From Liriodendron chinense (lineage: Eukaryota > Streptophyta > Magnoliopsida > Magnoliales > Magnoliaceae), in assembly GCA_003013855.2 (NCBI GenBank), contig ML058484.1, positions 11,457,344 through 11,521,343 of the forward strand: DNA of 64,000 nucleotides, written 5' to 3'. Positions 1 to 12,733 of this stretch are shown in pieces. The notes beneath the pieces were generated by a model. It had not been told where the DNA came from, made no database searches, and worked only from the letters and a program-made list of their open reading frames with translations. The position numbers and the translations under genes were made by a program. Positions within the stretch are counted from its first letter, which is position 1, and the number at the start of each line of letters is the position of its first letter.

Positions 1-232
1 TGGGTTTCGAATAGAAGGACGTACTTATATAGGGACAATGAGTAAATTTATACGAAATCCTCCAACGCCTCACTTAAGTAGTTAGTATCATTCTAGATGG
101 CTTTTTGACTATTATCGGACACTGAGCCGTCTGAAGCCCAAGCCTCAAAAAATTGGTTGGGCTCAGGCTGACCTGGCACGGGCTGGAAATTGATGAATTC
201 CCTATTTTTCCATTTCTATCCATTGATCAAGT
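1..232. other. Intergenic, no gene seen
   Basis: No coding potential recognised. The part from about 120 contains scattered GGGCT/GGCCC words like those of the neighbouring word-repeat element and may be an older fragment of the same kind. Confidence 0.5.
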
Positions 233-842
233 GGGTGGCAATGGGTGGGTTGACCCATGGGTTAACTAGCCCGACCTGCTTTTGAGGTGTGGTTGGGCTA
301 AGCTAAAAGGGTAGCGGGGTTAGATTTGTGATCTATTTAAGTAAATGGGTCGGGATTGAGTTGAACCCTACCCAACCCGACCTGCCGATGTATGTCATCA
401 ATGAGTACATATCCACCATCTCAGTTAGGTTGTAGTTGCGTTGTGGTGGGTTGGGTTGGGTCAGTCGAGTCCGAATATGCCATTAAATGGGTCAGGTTTC
501 GTCGGGTGGGGCTTGATGAGTTTTAAATGGGTTGGGTTGGATCTGAGGGTAATGGGTCATGGGTCGAGTTTGGGCAAGAATTCTTAGCCAGTTTAGTAAA
601 TGGGATGAGTTTGAGCTAACCCCAACCTGGTCCGAATCGGCCAATTGAAGTCTGGGAAGGTCTGGATGGATCGGACTAGGTCCGGCTCAAATGACTAGAC
701 CTTAAGCCTGGCCCGAAAATGATCAGATCATACATGCTAGCCCCAAGCCTTGCCTATGGGCCAAGCTAAGAGGTCCCACCACATTTGAAAGTCGGGTCGG
801 GTTTGTCGGGCCGCACGGCCCCGCCTAGCCCACTGCCACCCT
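233..842. repeat. Inverted-repeat element with GGGT/CGGGT word interior
   Basis: The left end reads GGGTGGCAATGGGT and the right end is the reverse complement of AGGGTGGCAGTGGGCT, so the tract is bounded by imperfect inverted repeats. The interior is an irregular run of GGGTTGGGTC, CCCAACCCGACC and AAATGGGTC words with no ORF of interest. It belongs with the similar elements at 2506, 4538, 12149, 36711 and 54352. The ends are less clear than in those copies and no TA duplication is obvious. Confidence 0.5.
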
Positions 843-1993
843 CATTGAAGAGAAATGAGTAAGATCTGTAGACAGTGGACCACTTCTGTCGACTCAAGCA
901 GGTGGGGCTTTGCGTTGCTCGTGCAAACATGGGATACGTGTGCGAGATCTGAGTCATTCGTCAGGTAGGTTGCACCATAAAGTGACCTGGCCCAGCCCAG
1001 CTCAGCTGGGCCACAATTTTATGAGAAAAACGGATGGTTACAAAGTACATAATACGAGTCAATATTCAACGTATGCATCCGGACCGTCTGATGAGTGGGT
1101 CAGCCTGATTCATGGCCTTACTTGAATGGCAAGGATCTTTCACACGTGTGCCATGTTAGCACGTGTACCGATCCAATGCCAGCTGTCACGATTACATGTG
1201 GAATCATACGGGAGCAGCAATGCTCCCTATCCAAACAACAACGCACGTGTTTCTTTTCAAGGCTCAAAAGGCGCACACTCCCAAGGGGCTATGATCATGG
1301 TCCATTGAGCCCACAGCGCATGCGCCAGGTGGACCACCACCACCACGATATTGAGGGGCAAAATGGTCATAATTCATATATATATATATATATAAAAAGG
1401 TCAGGAGAACGCGATCAAAGCCAACGTCGCACCCTCGCATCCATCCAAGCCGTTCATTTGATGGTATCCAAATGGGCCACTGCGATCATCAGCTGTGCCA
1501 CAAAAATGTAGCTTTATTATTTATTTTTTTCTGAAATTGACAGCGGTCCATATTCAATGTTCTTGTGTGGCCCTCCTAATCAACTCACTGGTGCAGTTTT
1601 TGTGTCAAGTGACATGAATGGTGGGGCCCACATAACCAATGGCCCAGATCTTAGACGGGGGGAGAGTAAACATTCAGATGGCTACTCTGGTGAGTAAGCA
1701 GTGACAGTGAAATTGGGAGTTTGTGAGAATGTCGTTGAACGATTAAAAAAAAAAAAAAAAAGGAAAAAAAAGAGAGAGAAATAGGGAGATCTGAGGTGGG
1801 CCACACGTAATCCAAAAGAAAGGGAGTGCGTGCTTCACTTTTACTATATCTAAGAATCAATAACGAGTAGGAAGTGGCCAACATCATAACTAAAGAAGTG
1901 AAAGATTGAGATTGAGGAGGTGACCGGTTGCGCACGTGCCAATGTGACACGTGTATGGAATCCTGGCCAATCACAAGCAAACAGGCCGGATGG
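843..1993. other. Intergenic, no gene seen
   Basis: Short ORFs here have no recognisable domain. A short TA run lies at about 1377-1394 and an A-rich run at about 1745-1761. Fragments resembling the foldback arms (GTGGGCCACAC words) are scattered through it. Confidence 0.5.
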
Positions 1994-2461
1994 GCGGATT
2001 TGGTGAGGCCGTGACCGTGGGGCCCACCTTGATGTATGTGTTGTATATCCATGCCGTCCGTTCATCCGTTTTTTTATAGATCATTTGAGGGTATGAGCCC
2101 AAAAATTAAGCAGATCGAAATTTCAGGTGGACCACACCACGTGAAACAGTGGTGATTGAACGCCCACCATTAAAATTTCATTGGGCCCACTGTAATGTTT
2201 ATTTGCCATGATAAGGTCACAAAGACCAGGATGAACGGAAAACACATATCATCCTGATCCAAAGCTTTTGTAGCCCACAAGAAGTTTTTAATGGTGGGCA
2301 TTCAATCACCACTGTTTCCTATGGTGTGGTCGACCTTAGATTTAGATCTGCTTCATTTTTGGGCTCATGCCCTAAAATAAGCTGATGAAACGAGTGGACG
2401 GTATGGATATACAACATATAAATCAAGGTGGGCCCCATGGTCACAGCCTCAACGAATCTGC
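1994..2461. mobile_element. Foldback MITE, GGGCCCACC family (copy 1)
   Basis: This is an almost complete palindrome of about 468 bp. The left arm carries GTGACCGTGGGGCCCACC then TTGATGTATG. The right arm carries the reverse complement with one mismatch over the first 23 bases, and the pairing extends outward through GCGGATT/GCAGATT. The internal words ACCACACCA...CAGTGGTGATTGAA also recur inverted in the other arm, so the whole element could form one long hairpin. There is no ORF. It is non-autonomous. Its superfamily is unknown because I could not identify a clear target duplication. Confidence 0.75.
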
Positions 2462-2505
2462 TCTAGCAGGGCTAGGGCTTGTCTTTGCCCAGTTCATAAA
2501 CATTA

Positions 2506-3055
2506 GGGCTGAAAGTCGGGCGGGTTGGGTCGGGTTGGTGCTGAACCCTAACCCAACCCAAGGTTCGTATACCTCAACCCTAACCCAACCCAACCCAACC
2601 TCCGGTTGGGAATTCTCAACCCAAGCCCAACCCAAGCGGGCTCGGTCGGGTTGATCGGGTTGGTCGGGTTGATATATGCTAATATTTTCGTTATTACATT
2701 AGTTTATTATGTTTCAATACATACCTTATTTTTGGTACCTATGGCTTTATTACTTATATATGTACTTATTTATGTAAAGAACTTCACTTTTCCTAAACAA
2801 ATAAGTTAAAATACAAGTAAACGTTATAAGTTTACTTCACTAAAGTATAATAAAAGTATAAGTAACTTGCATATAGATCGGGTTCGGGTTGGGTCGGGCA
2901 ACCCGAGACCTCAACCCAAGCCCGACCCAAACTTCATCGGGTTGATGTTTTCATAGCCCAAGCTCGAGATCGGGTTCGATACTTCTTGCCCAAGCCCAAC
3001 CCAATGTCGGGTCGGTCATGGGTTGGTCGGGTTGAACCCGCCCAACTTTCAGCCC
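2506..3055. mobile_element. TA-flanked inverted-repeat element, TCGGGT vocabulary
   Basis: The ends are GGGCTGAAAGTCGGGCGGGTT and its reverse complement with one mismatch, each bordered by TA as if a TA target was duplicated. Both flanks of the interior are made of TCGGGTTGGG / CCCAACCCGA words. They surround about 200 bp of AT-rich unique DNA (about 2670-2870). There is no coding capacity. TA duplication and short inverted ends would fit a Tc1/mariner-type (Stowaway-like) MITE, but the word-repeat interior is not typical of that group. Confidence 0.6.
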
Positions 3056-3057
3056 TA

Positions 3058-4537
3058 ATAAACATAGTACCCTAGGCAGCCCGGCCCAGTAGGTAACCAA
3101 GTGGCCCAGGCCCGACGATTCCTCATTGTCAAGCCAGGGGCCAGGCTGGCCAAGCTGGGCCTTTATCGGGCTTTAAAGTGGGGCTACTATGGACTTAAGG
3201 CTGGTCAACTTGGATTGACTCATCTATTCTTGACTCAGCAAGTCGGGGCGAATGAACTTGACTCACCCGACTCGGGGGTGACTCATTGTATTGAATTGGA
3301 TTGAGTCCAACTGAAATTAGTCGACTCGGACCGGTCACGGTAGGACCCGCTCAAGTCTTAAAACCATGGGCACCACTAGGAACATTTTCATGTGCATGAA
3401 AAATGAAAAAAAGCCTACTAAGTCGGTGCGTCACGATCGGTTAAATTGTCATCTTTGTCGGCGTGTGGCCCACTTGATAGTGGCCTAAAAAAAAAACACT
3501 AGTGTTATAGACTTGGTAAATCTTGTAGGACCCAAATCTACTTGAGTGGACCTTAACCAATGTACACAACTAAATGCCATGCACAAGAGCTAGATTTTAA
3601 ATAGGATGGTAGAAAAAATGAGGGTGAGTGGGAAAGAACTTGTATTGTACTTGGGAACAAAGCGAGTACCTGTTGAGGAAGGCTATAGATAGGGATAGTT
3701 TGGAGGTGTGGACAACTCACTCAAGATAAAGGACATCAATTTCACATTAATGTATTTTGTTTGATGGGCATTTGGACGTTTGAACAGATCGATGTGTCAA
3801 TGGATGTTGATGTTTTATCTTCCCTTGAGGTACTTTTCCTAAAGAGCAGTGGTTAAAACACAACAAGATAACTATGGACCCACTCAGAGTAGTTTAATTC
3901 AGATTTTAACCGGATCACCCCAAAAGTTGCCTCTTTGGATTGATTTTTTGGCATAATAATTCACTAAGAAACTCAGAGAACGGCTTTTTTTTTTTACGAA
4001 GCTTGTGTTGGGAGAAGGATCCCTTCTCGACCACACACACAACAATATAGAAATAAAAAGAAAATAGAGAAAAAATGCAAACCACAACACAAAGATTTAC
4101 GCGGTTCCTTTTGGTATGTTTATGAATTTACACTAATCCACTATGCTCAAAGGAAAAAATGAAGAAGCAACTCTCAATACAATAATGACTCTCTCTCTTT
4201 CTCGTAACAAAATATATGCTACCCCAAGCGAACTAGGATTTACGTAAAACTTTATATGAAATTATGAAAATACCCTCTAGACCCCAAGGGGTGCTGCCCA
4301 CCCCCAAGCGAGCTCAACCCACGAAAGTGCGGGCCAAATGAGCAACACATTTCTAATGATTGGGCTCTACAGATCCTAATAGTTTGAACGATCCAACTCC
4401 GTTGACTTAGTGACTTGTTTGTATCAATCTAACTAGGACAAGTCGGTACAATTTGCACTAAGTCTCTAATGTAGTATTAGGGGAGAAAAGGAAAGGAGAA
4501 GATCATCTTCTTCCTCCTCTATAATGACCTTTGTTTA
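3058..4537. other. Intergenic with GACTC word tract and LTR-like remnant
   Basis: Positions about 3190-3369 hold a GACTC/CGACTCGG word tract ending AAGTCTTAAAACCATGG, an end also seen inside the NPH3-like gene near 21530. Positions about 3995-4115 match, in inverted orientation, the sequence at 41262-41370, and resemble the inner part of a copia-type LTR. The rest shows no gene. Confidence 0.45.
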
Positions 4538-5195
4538 GGGTTGTTCAAAAAACCGACCAAACCGGTAAAACCGACTGAACCGAACTGAACCGGTTGGTTT
4601 CAGTCGATTTTCCATTTATTTCAGGTTGGTTCCATTATTTTATATTAAAAATCGAGAATGTCGGTTCGGTCGATGGTTTGTGAAAATTATAAACCGTTTT
4701 CAACAGAATCGAACCGATTATATATATATGTTACCGCTACCATATTTCTCACAAAAAATTAATCAAATCCAAATCTCAAGTACTGGACCACACCACAAGA
4801 AACAATGATGATTGAGCGCTTGCCACTAAAAATGTCATAGGGCCCAGTTGAAGAAGATTTGCAATGTGTATTAGTCATTCAACCCGTTGATAAGTCCAAA
4901 CAAATCTAAATGAAGGGAAAAATCAAATTTCACTTTCAACTTATCTAAAACTTTTGTAGCCTATAGTTATAAAAAGTTTTAATGGTCATTTACCAGTTTT
5001 TACATTAGAGTGGTCCACCAAAGATTTGAATCTTGAATGTTGTGGACAAAACCGCCAAAATCGAACTGACCCAAATTTATTCGGTTCGATTCTATTAGTG
5101 AGGGCTCATCGGTTCAGTTCGGTTGTTAAATATTCAAAATCGACCGAGTCGGTTCGGTTGAGTATCGCCCCTCAAGATCGAACCATGCAAAGCCC
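4538..5195. mobile_element. TA-flanked inverted-repeat element, CCGGTT vocabulary
   Basis: It begins TA-GGGTTGTTCA and ends AGCCC-TA. The left third is ACCGAACTGAACCGGTT-type words and the right end is GGTTCGGTT-type words in inverse orientation. The centre (about 4785-5030) is a decayed piece of the GGGCCCACC foldback family, recognisable by GGACCACACCACAAG and GATTGAGCGC. It therefore looks like a word-repeat element that received a foldback insertion. No ORF has meaning. Confidence 0.5.
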
Positions 5196-5197
5196 TA

Positions 5198-5659
5198 CCT
5201 TTTATTCAAAAGGAAAAGAGAAAAAAATATCTTTCAAATTGAAATAAAATTGATAATAATGAATTATTTTTTTCTACAACACAATTAGTATGGCTTATAC
5301 GAGCATAGATTCCTAAGCTTATAAAGAAAAAGAAACTTTTCGAAATAATAAAAACAAATAAAGATGTCTAAACTGACTCAAACACTCTTAAATAAATCAA
5401 ACACGGATAAAAAGTTATGATTGGACTCTTTAAATCTAAGGGTTTATTTTTATTTATGGAAAGTAAAGGAAATAAAAAAACCTTTCATGAAAAACCCTAT
5501 TTCCAGGAAACCATTGGGAAGTAAACATTGTCTTCCTTATTCGTTTTACAACAAGATTGTCTTAAAAATTTAGGATTTATTTTCAAATTTTATTAGTTAG
5601 CAACAAAAAAAAAGAAAAAAAAAATCTTGTGAAAAAAAGTTTAGGTATTCATTAGCATA
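5198..5659. other. AT-rich intergenic DNA
   Basis: AT-rich with several A runs; no gene, repeat or regulatory site that I can support. Confidence 0.5.
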
Positions 5660-6222
5660 TATCAAATTAGTATACATGGCACACGTGGGATGCTTGAATA
5701 TGAATAACAACACGTGACATACACGGCATATGTGGGTGCTTGAAGTTGAATTGTGGTACGTGTGAGGTGTTTGAAGTTGTACGATACTATATGTGACATA
5801 AGATATACATTGACACATGGCATTGAAGCTAGAGGATAGCACTTATGTACATTGACACCATTGACACACTACACATATAGCATTTTTGGAGTGATTAAAG
5901 ATGGACGATGACAAATGTGGCACACTAGCCCATGTAGAGTGTTTTTCACATGCAGGGCTCAAGAGAAGATGAATGGTGGTACATATGGCACATTAGGACA
6001 TGTAAGGCACAAGAGAAGATGGATGATGTCATATATGACATGTTAGCCTATATATGTGAGATTCTTTACACATAGGGGCGCAAGAGATAGACAGTGACAC
6101 ATGTGGCACATTGGCACATGTAGTATAGTAGTATCTGTGGAGCATAATCAAAGATAGACAATGGCCCATTTGGCACATGGACATATATAAGGCCATTAAA
6201 GATGGATGGTGACACATTTGGC
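5660..6222. repeat. Degenerate minisatellite of ACATGTGGCACA words
   Basis: Irregular units of roughly 60-75 bp recur, each containing GACACATGTGGCACA or ACATATGGCACATT followed by AAGAGAAGATGGATG or a close variant. The units differ in length and sequence, so the array is old. ORFs on the minus strand here simply read through the repeat. Confidence 0.6.
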
Positions 6223-9174
6223 TTAACAGTTGGATGAAATCTCATCAATTTATTTTAACACTTGGACTTGGATCACAAGGGAAAGTGAAAAAATAAATTT
6301 GTTTATTTTCCAACAAAGATAGAAAGTGTGAAATGATGTTTCCCACAAAGAAAGACTTGACAAACAATGATAATGAGTTTCATGGTATATAATGTTTCCT
6401 TATCATGAATCCAAACAGGTGGTGAAAAGAATGTTGGAACTTTTCAGCATCTTTTAATAGCAATGCAAATATTCAATTTCAAATTATAATTATCATACAA
6501 ACACCATGGTCAAATTCTCATGCATGAAATGTGAGGTAATTTTTATAAGAGCCTTATTTAGATTTATACTTATTATTCAAATAAGGCTCCCTAAAATGGA
6601 ATCCATGCTCGTGGCTTTTTTCCCACCACTTGAATAGGTCCTAAAATGACTAAAAGGAAAAAAAAAAAAAACACGAAGTCATTAAAAATAATTAACACTG
6701 AATTGAAATTTAATACCTAAAAAGAATTTTCTCTTTTATTAAATCATAGCAACCCAAATCTTCTCGATGGCTTTTCAACAATATCTTATAAATAATATAT
6801 AATAACTATAGGGCACGTAAAACATCTTTATTCCCATGTTCAACTACTCTAGCAAGATTTTTATTGCTCTCTTTCATGGCAAATTCTACAAAAATGTCCT
6901 ACCTGTCGTTCATTTAGATACATGTAACATGTGATAGCTGTTGTTATCCGTGCATGGCATCTTATAACCTAAGTGGGGTCCATAAATAACTCTCGAAATT
7001 ATAGGACACCGCCCGCTTGCAGTTGCCCCTTCACTGTTTCCTCAAAACTGACATTTAGGACCAAAATTTTAACTAAATGTTACAAATCATAGAAGTGGCT
7101 AGATAGAGTAATCTAGATCGTTGTTTTAATCTATCCCACTGTGAATGGACCATTTCCAAAAATAAGGTCAACTTGAGAGATCCTAGATTAACCGAATATA
7201 TAGACAATTTTTTGGATTTTCTGCTTAACTATATATTTATTGGGCTATAAATCCAATTGTTAAGATTGTTTCTTGAATTAGTTTTTTTTCTTTTGGGGAA
7301 TAGTCAATCCACATTGGAATACAACAAACAAAGGTTTTAGATCATCCAGGCATGGACTTCATTTTTCAAAATGAAAATCATGTTTATTGGCCCATATCAG
7401 GCCATACATGTTGGTTTTCATGATGACCACTACTTATACACCAAAATCAATTTTTAACCCTAGAAAGTCTCAAGTCCAACCTGTTGGACGATAGTTTATG
7501 GTCCACATAGTAGATAATATCCAACCTATTAAGTGCTCATGACATACAAGCCTCCTAAATTGGTCCCACATAAGGATCACTAGTGAAAAAAAAAAAAAAA
7601 TTCAACCCTATCTATTCATCAATTGAACCACACCATAGAAAACATTATATAGTCATTGATAAATAGCAAAATAAAAGTATGTCCACTTGATGTGGGTAGG
7701 GATGATTTTTGCATAAATTGATACTCGTGGTGGGGCTAATCTATTGAACGGGTTGGATGTCCCATGCACTTAATAAGTTAAAAGTTATCTGCTGAGTAGA
7801 TCATATCCTCTGGTGGAAGAGGTTGGACTTGAGACCTTTTCTTTGTAATTTGGATTGCATAGGGATGTGGAGTAGAAGACATCCACTTAAAGTTGTCCTT
7901 GACAATTGCATTCCAACCTTCCCTTGAGGGTATGATGTGTTTGATTTTTTTAGGACAGCCCCATCTAAAGAGATGAATGACTGCAACATTTAAACACCAT
8001 CAGATGTTGACATCCACTGCAAGGGACAACTTTTTAGTCATAGTCTTTCATAATGTTCAAGCTTTCTAGTATATTAATATACTGTTGTTCTCGGAATGGA
8101 GATGCTCAAAGCCTAAATATTATAAAATATATCAATTTGATATTTTTAATAATAAAATTACCTCAAATGCATATCAGAGCTTAAATACTATAAAATATAT
8201 CAATTTAAAATTTTTAAGAATGAAATTACCTCAAATGTATAGGAGAATTTTTTCCATTCATTACGTGGAAACTAAGAAAGTCCATGAGAAATGTCGATTC
8301 TCAATGGAATGAATTTTTTCTACTTTCGAAATTGAATGGATCTTATCTTTACAAACTTGATCTCTCATAGCTGTTAAAAATGTAATGTAAATATTTCTCG
8401 AAATTGTTCAAATAAAATCCAATCGGTCATTCGATCCGATGTCTTAGATAAGTTTCCTATGCATCACTACTATTATAAAAACATGTATGTTCTTCCTCTA
8501 GTCCATTGTCATGACCTGATCTTGAATCAACCGCCTTAATAGTGTGCTTCTAACTCAGCTAAATATGCAAACAATATGTGGAGGTCATTAAACTCACCTA
8601 CAATATTGGCATATTTATATATCAATTATACTAGAATTGATCCATTGCTTGTAAGTAATTAATCTTACAAAATGTAGGGCTTAATTTACGCATTATGAAT
8701 AATGAAGTGTTTATCATCTACAGAATTGAATGATCTGACTAGGTATAGAGCCTTGTGCCGATTATCCTAATCATTTCATAAATCAAGGCAGCGCGCATTT
8801 GATATATACATGCATCTTAATATCAATCACTCATATTTTACATACTTGCATGATAATTTATACCGCTTAAGACAAGAACTAAGCCTTTAATTGACAAATA
8901 TCGGTCACATCTATACTCGATGGCGAATTAAAATATTTGTGTATGCATTATCATAAATAAATAATGTTTTACTTATAAAAAAATCTCAACATAATCCAAT
9001 GAATAAATAGATACATATATTAATATCAATTGAATATGTGATGCTCTACTAGTTAAATTTAACTTAAACCCTCCTCATCATAGTTCATACTTCCTAATAA
9101 CTTAAGCCCATCTCATCAATGGATGCATATTGGTTACTATCCCTACCTATCCTTAGCTAGGAACGACCAGGAGC
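6223..9174. other. AT-rich intergenic DNA with a 68-bp tandem duplication
   Basis: About 3 kb without recognisable coding sequence. A two-copy tandem repeat lies at about 8104-8241: TAAATATTATAAAATATATC recurs 68 bp later with few changes. Otherwise only homopolymer runs and scattered foldback-like words are seen. Confidence 0.5.
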
Positions 9175-9600
9175 TCTAAGGGGCCACCATGATGTATGGG
9201 TTTTATCCATGCCATCCATCTATTTTTTTTTCATATCATTTTAGGGCATGAACTCAAAAAAAGTCAAATCCAAGACTCAACTAGATCACACCACGAGAAG
9301 AAATAGTGATAATAACACCCATCGTAGAAACCTTCTTAGGGCCCACCATGATGGTTAACTACCATCCAACTTATTCATAAGGTAACATGGGCAAGGATGA
9401 AGGAAAAACACAAATATCAGCTTGATCAAAAACTTCATGTGGCCTCCAAAAAGTTTTGAACGGTAAGTGTTCAATCCACTGTGTGGCCCACTTATACCTT
9501 AGATCTACCTCATTTTTTTTGACTTGTGACCTAAAATGACATGGCAAAATAACAGATGGTGCACGGTGGCTCCTCGGAGCTAGGGATAGTGGGGTAGTAC
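9175..9600. mobile_element. Foldback MITE, GGGCCCACC family (copy 2, diverged)
   Basis: The left arm has GGGGCCACCATGATGTATGG and TTTATCCATGCCATCC. The right arm has the inverted counterparts, ending in GTGGCTCCTCGGAGCTAGG. The central ACCACACCACGAG and AACACCCATC words match the other copies. Arm pairing is poorer than in the copies at 1994 and 9755, so this is an older insertion. Boundaries are approximate. Confidence 0.6.
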
Positions 9601-9754
9601 CCAATTCCCGTCCCTAATTGATCATCCGTATGTGTGCGACGGGTGTGGCCCACCTTAAGTGCTGATGCTAACATGTCTACTAAAAGGGCCTGACCCATGG
9701 TATTGGCATCTGTCGCGGATTGGGTACTACCTCTACCAGGACCTTGCTAGAGAC

Positions 9755-10221
9755 AGACGGTCCTAGCAGGGGCTCTGTGGGGCCACCGCGATGTATGTGT
9801 TTTATCCATGCCGTTCATAGATTTTGAAAGATAATTTCTGTACACGAACTCAAAAAGAAGGCTTGGTGAAGACTCAAGTGGAGCACACCATAATGAAGCA
9901 GTAGGCATTGAACACCTACAGTTGAAAACTTCTTGGGGCTACACAAGTTTTGGATCAAGCTAGAATTTATGTTTTCCTTCATCGAGGTCTATGTGACCTT
10001 ATGAACAGGTTGGATGGAAAATAAACATCAAGGTGGGCCCTAGGAAGGTTTCAACATTGAAAGTCATTGTCACCACTGCTTACCATGGTGTGGTCCACTT
10101 GAACCTTAGATTTGGCTACTTTTGGGACTTAAGGCCTAAAATGATCCTTGAAAATAGATGGACGGTGTGGATAAAACACATGCATCACTTTGGCCCCACA
10201 AATCCCCTGCCAGGACCGTCC
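9755..10221. mobile_element. Foldback MITE, GGGCCCACC family (copy 3)
   Basis: This 467-bp palindrome has left end AGACGGTCCTAGCAGGGG against the inverted right end GGACGGTCCTGGCAGGGG. Inside it, GTGGGGCCACC...GATGTATGTG pairs with an inverted partner. Its length nearly equals that of copy 1 (468 bp), which supports both boundaries. There is no coding capacity. Confidence 0.75.
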
Positions 10222-11153
10222 AAATGGCCCGTTGGATGATCTGTACCGTTGCTCTTAGAATACATACCATGGATGGGAAATCCCCAAAATTTTCTGCAGA
10301 TCGAAAGTCCCCAGCCGTCCGATCTTCGGCCTTTATTTTAGCCCGTTGCCGAGTTCTTCATTTTGTATCTCCTTAACCGTCTCTTAATAGACTGCTGCCT
10401 AAATTAATGGTTCGAATTCCTCGATCTGAAAAATTTTGGACCATTACCCAATCTGTTGTGGGGCCCACCAGATTAAAGGATCAGATTACCGAACCATGGT
10501 CCGTACAATATGGAGTGGACGCATTAGCACGCCATTGACGTCCTGATCGATCCGACATTTGGTCAAAACATAGACTGTGAAGGAGCTTCGCATTGAAATT
10601 TGTGCCAATGTTATGGTAGAGACGTCTGGACCATGTTATGGTAGTGGTCTCTACCACCTAGTGGTTGGGAGGGACCATCCACCTAGTGGGTCCCACCTAA
10701 ATGGTCCACAGCTCAAAAACCACACGATCCGGACGATCCTAGTCATCCAATTGCATAGCTTTAAAATGGACGGTGGAAAAAAAAGATTAGCGGTTGACAT
10801 TCAACGGTGCAAAGTGCAAGAAATTGGTGGCTGGGATTGTGACCGTCTAATGCAATTCCCACTAGGTGGACGGTGGATCCATCATCTCTCCTGCCACATT
10901 TACGGTGGAAGGGAGGTTCTATTATAGTAGGAAACACCCATCTCTATCATACCATTTTCCCTAAATAACATCTAATCTAATCTTTTAAAAAGCCCTTAAT
11001 TGAGGGACCACGATTCGATGTATGGTGGCCATTGATTCGTAGGTGGGGTATCAGTCCCCTAATCATATCCCCTTCAAAAGTTCCACTAAAAAACCACAGT
11101 AACACGCCTTTAATCATCACAAAATTCATTTAATTTTCAACTAAACAATCTAG
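10222..11153. other. Intergenic, no gene seen
   Basis: A 116-codon ORF at 10577-10927 has no recognisable domain and an atypical composition, with repeated GGACGGTGG and CACCTAGTGG words. I treat it as chance. The rest has no feature I can support. Confidence 0.45.
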
Positions 11154-12008
11154 GGTTATCAATGGCCCAGGCCACTAGGCTTTTGGGCCCCGCCATGGCT
11201 TTTACTCAAATATTAGGAAGTTCCTGCTCTCATAAGTTAGGTGGGCTCCACTATGATGTTTGTGAGAAATCCACTCTGTTGATCTGTTTTTCTAGATCAT
11301 GTTAGGACATGAGCCCAAAAATGAGTTAGATCTAAAACTCAAGTGGGCAACACGATAGGTAATGATGAGGGTTGAACGTCCACCATTGAAACATTCATGG
11401 GGCCACAGGAGTTTTGGATCTGACTAATATTTTTTGTTTTTATAGTTCATCCCTGTATTAATGACATTATGAACCGTTTAGATGGACAATAATCATCACG
11501 GTCGACTAAGAGAGGCTTCAATGGTATGCGTTCCTCGTTGGGTTTAGCCAAAACTAAATCCGACCATTTACTAAATGGGCTTGGGTCCAAATTTTAGACC
11601 CAGACTCTTTTACTAAATGGGCAAGTTTGAGTCAGGTTGACTTCCGTTAGACTCATTTATAAATGGGTCTGAATGTAGAGGGAGATCTACCCGCACCCAT
11701 TTATAAATGGCTCAGGTCTAATGGATCTGCGTCTAGATTTCATATGCAAGCATTTTCACTAGGTTTAAAATCGGATTTGGATAGGTCCAAGCTGGATGGG
11801 TCCCTTGGAATATAGATCGGACCTGCCCATTTACTAAATAGGTTCGGGTCGAGTCGAGCATAATGTAAAGGAAATCAGATCCGTTTAGCAATTGGGTCTG
11901 TTTTTTGACTCAGGCCCATACCATTTCACAAACAGGTTAGGTTCGGGTCGGGTGTAAATGGGTTGGGTCTGGGTACCCCATCAGGTCTACTGACCCATTT
12001 ATGGCTCT
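11154..12008. repeat. Word-repeat tract, AAATGGGTC vocabulary, with foldback fragment
   Basis: It starts TA-GGGTTATCAATGGCCC and ends in the inverse of TAGAGCCATAAATGGGTC, so it may be another TA-flanked inverted-repeat element. Positions about 11210-11530 are a foldback-family remnant (GTGGGCTCCACTATGATG near the left, ATCATCACGG near the right). About 11550-11995 is dense in ACTAAATGGGC and TCGGGTC words. The boundaries are tentative. Confidence 0.4.
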
Positions 12009-12148
12009 AGAGATTCTCCTACTCACTTTTTCTTATCATGTCGTCCACTTGAGTTTTGATCCTCCTCATTTTTTAGTTCATGTACTAACATGATCTGATT
12101 AAACAGATTTACAGAGTAAATTTCTTACAAACATCACATTGGCTCCTA

Positions 12149-12731
12149 GGGCTCTCAATGGGTCGGATCTGGATCGGATCTAGTTGGATCCGGCTCCAAG
12201 TCCATATATCTGTAGACAGATTCGGATCGGATTCGGATCCCACTCGGATCCAAAAGGTGATATCCATATCCGATCCATTTATAAATTGTTAGATCCATTT
12301 CCGATCCAAAATCCATATAACCATCGGATTCAGGCCGGATCTAGGTCCGAATCCACCCTCAATTACACATCTAAAAAAATATATGATATAAAATATATAA
12401 TTTAATATATTTAATTTAGTAGAAAAATGATGCAAATCCCACTATTTTCTATGGTATGATTGACATGGCTTAAAATAATTTGTAAAACAAATGCCTACCA
12501 TGAATATAACATATACAGTAGGGTGACAATTAGCCGGATCATAATCGGATTCGGATCAAACTCGGATATGTTCCCGTGAATCCATATCCGGTCCATTTAA
12601 GTAATCGGACCTATTTCAAGATCCAAATCCGGTCCATTTAACTAATCAGACCTATTTTAAGATCCAAATCCGCATTATACAGGATTCGGAGCGAATCGGA
12701 TTTCGGATCTGACCCGCTCCATTGAGAGCCC
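12149..12731. mobile_element. TA-flanked inverted-repeat element, CGGATC vocabulary
   Basis: The ends are perfect 13-bp inverted repeats, GGGCTCTCAATGG on the left and CCATTGAGAGCCC on the right. TA lies on each side. Both ends lead into runs of CGGATCTGGATCGGATC words, and the middle (about 12370-12520) is AT-rich unique DNA. The architecture is the same as the element at 2506, but with a different word. No ORF is meaningful. Confidence 0.65.
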
Positions 12732-12733
12732 TA

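Noticed and set aside
10577..10927. 116-codon ORF
   Set aside because: No domain, built partly from repeated ACGGTGG and CACCTAGTGG words, no splice or codon-usage support.
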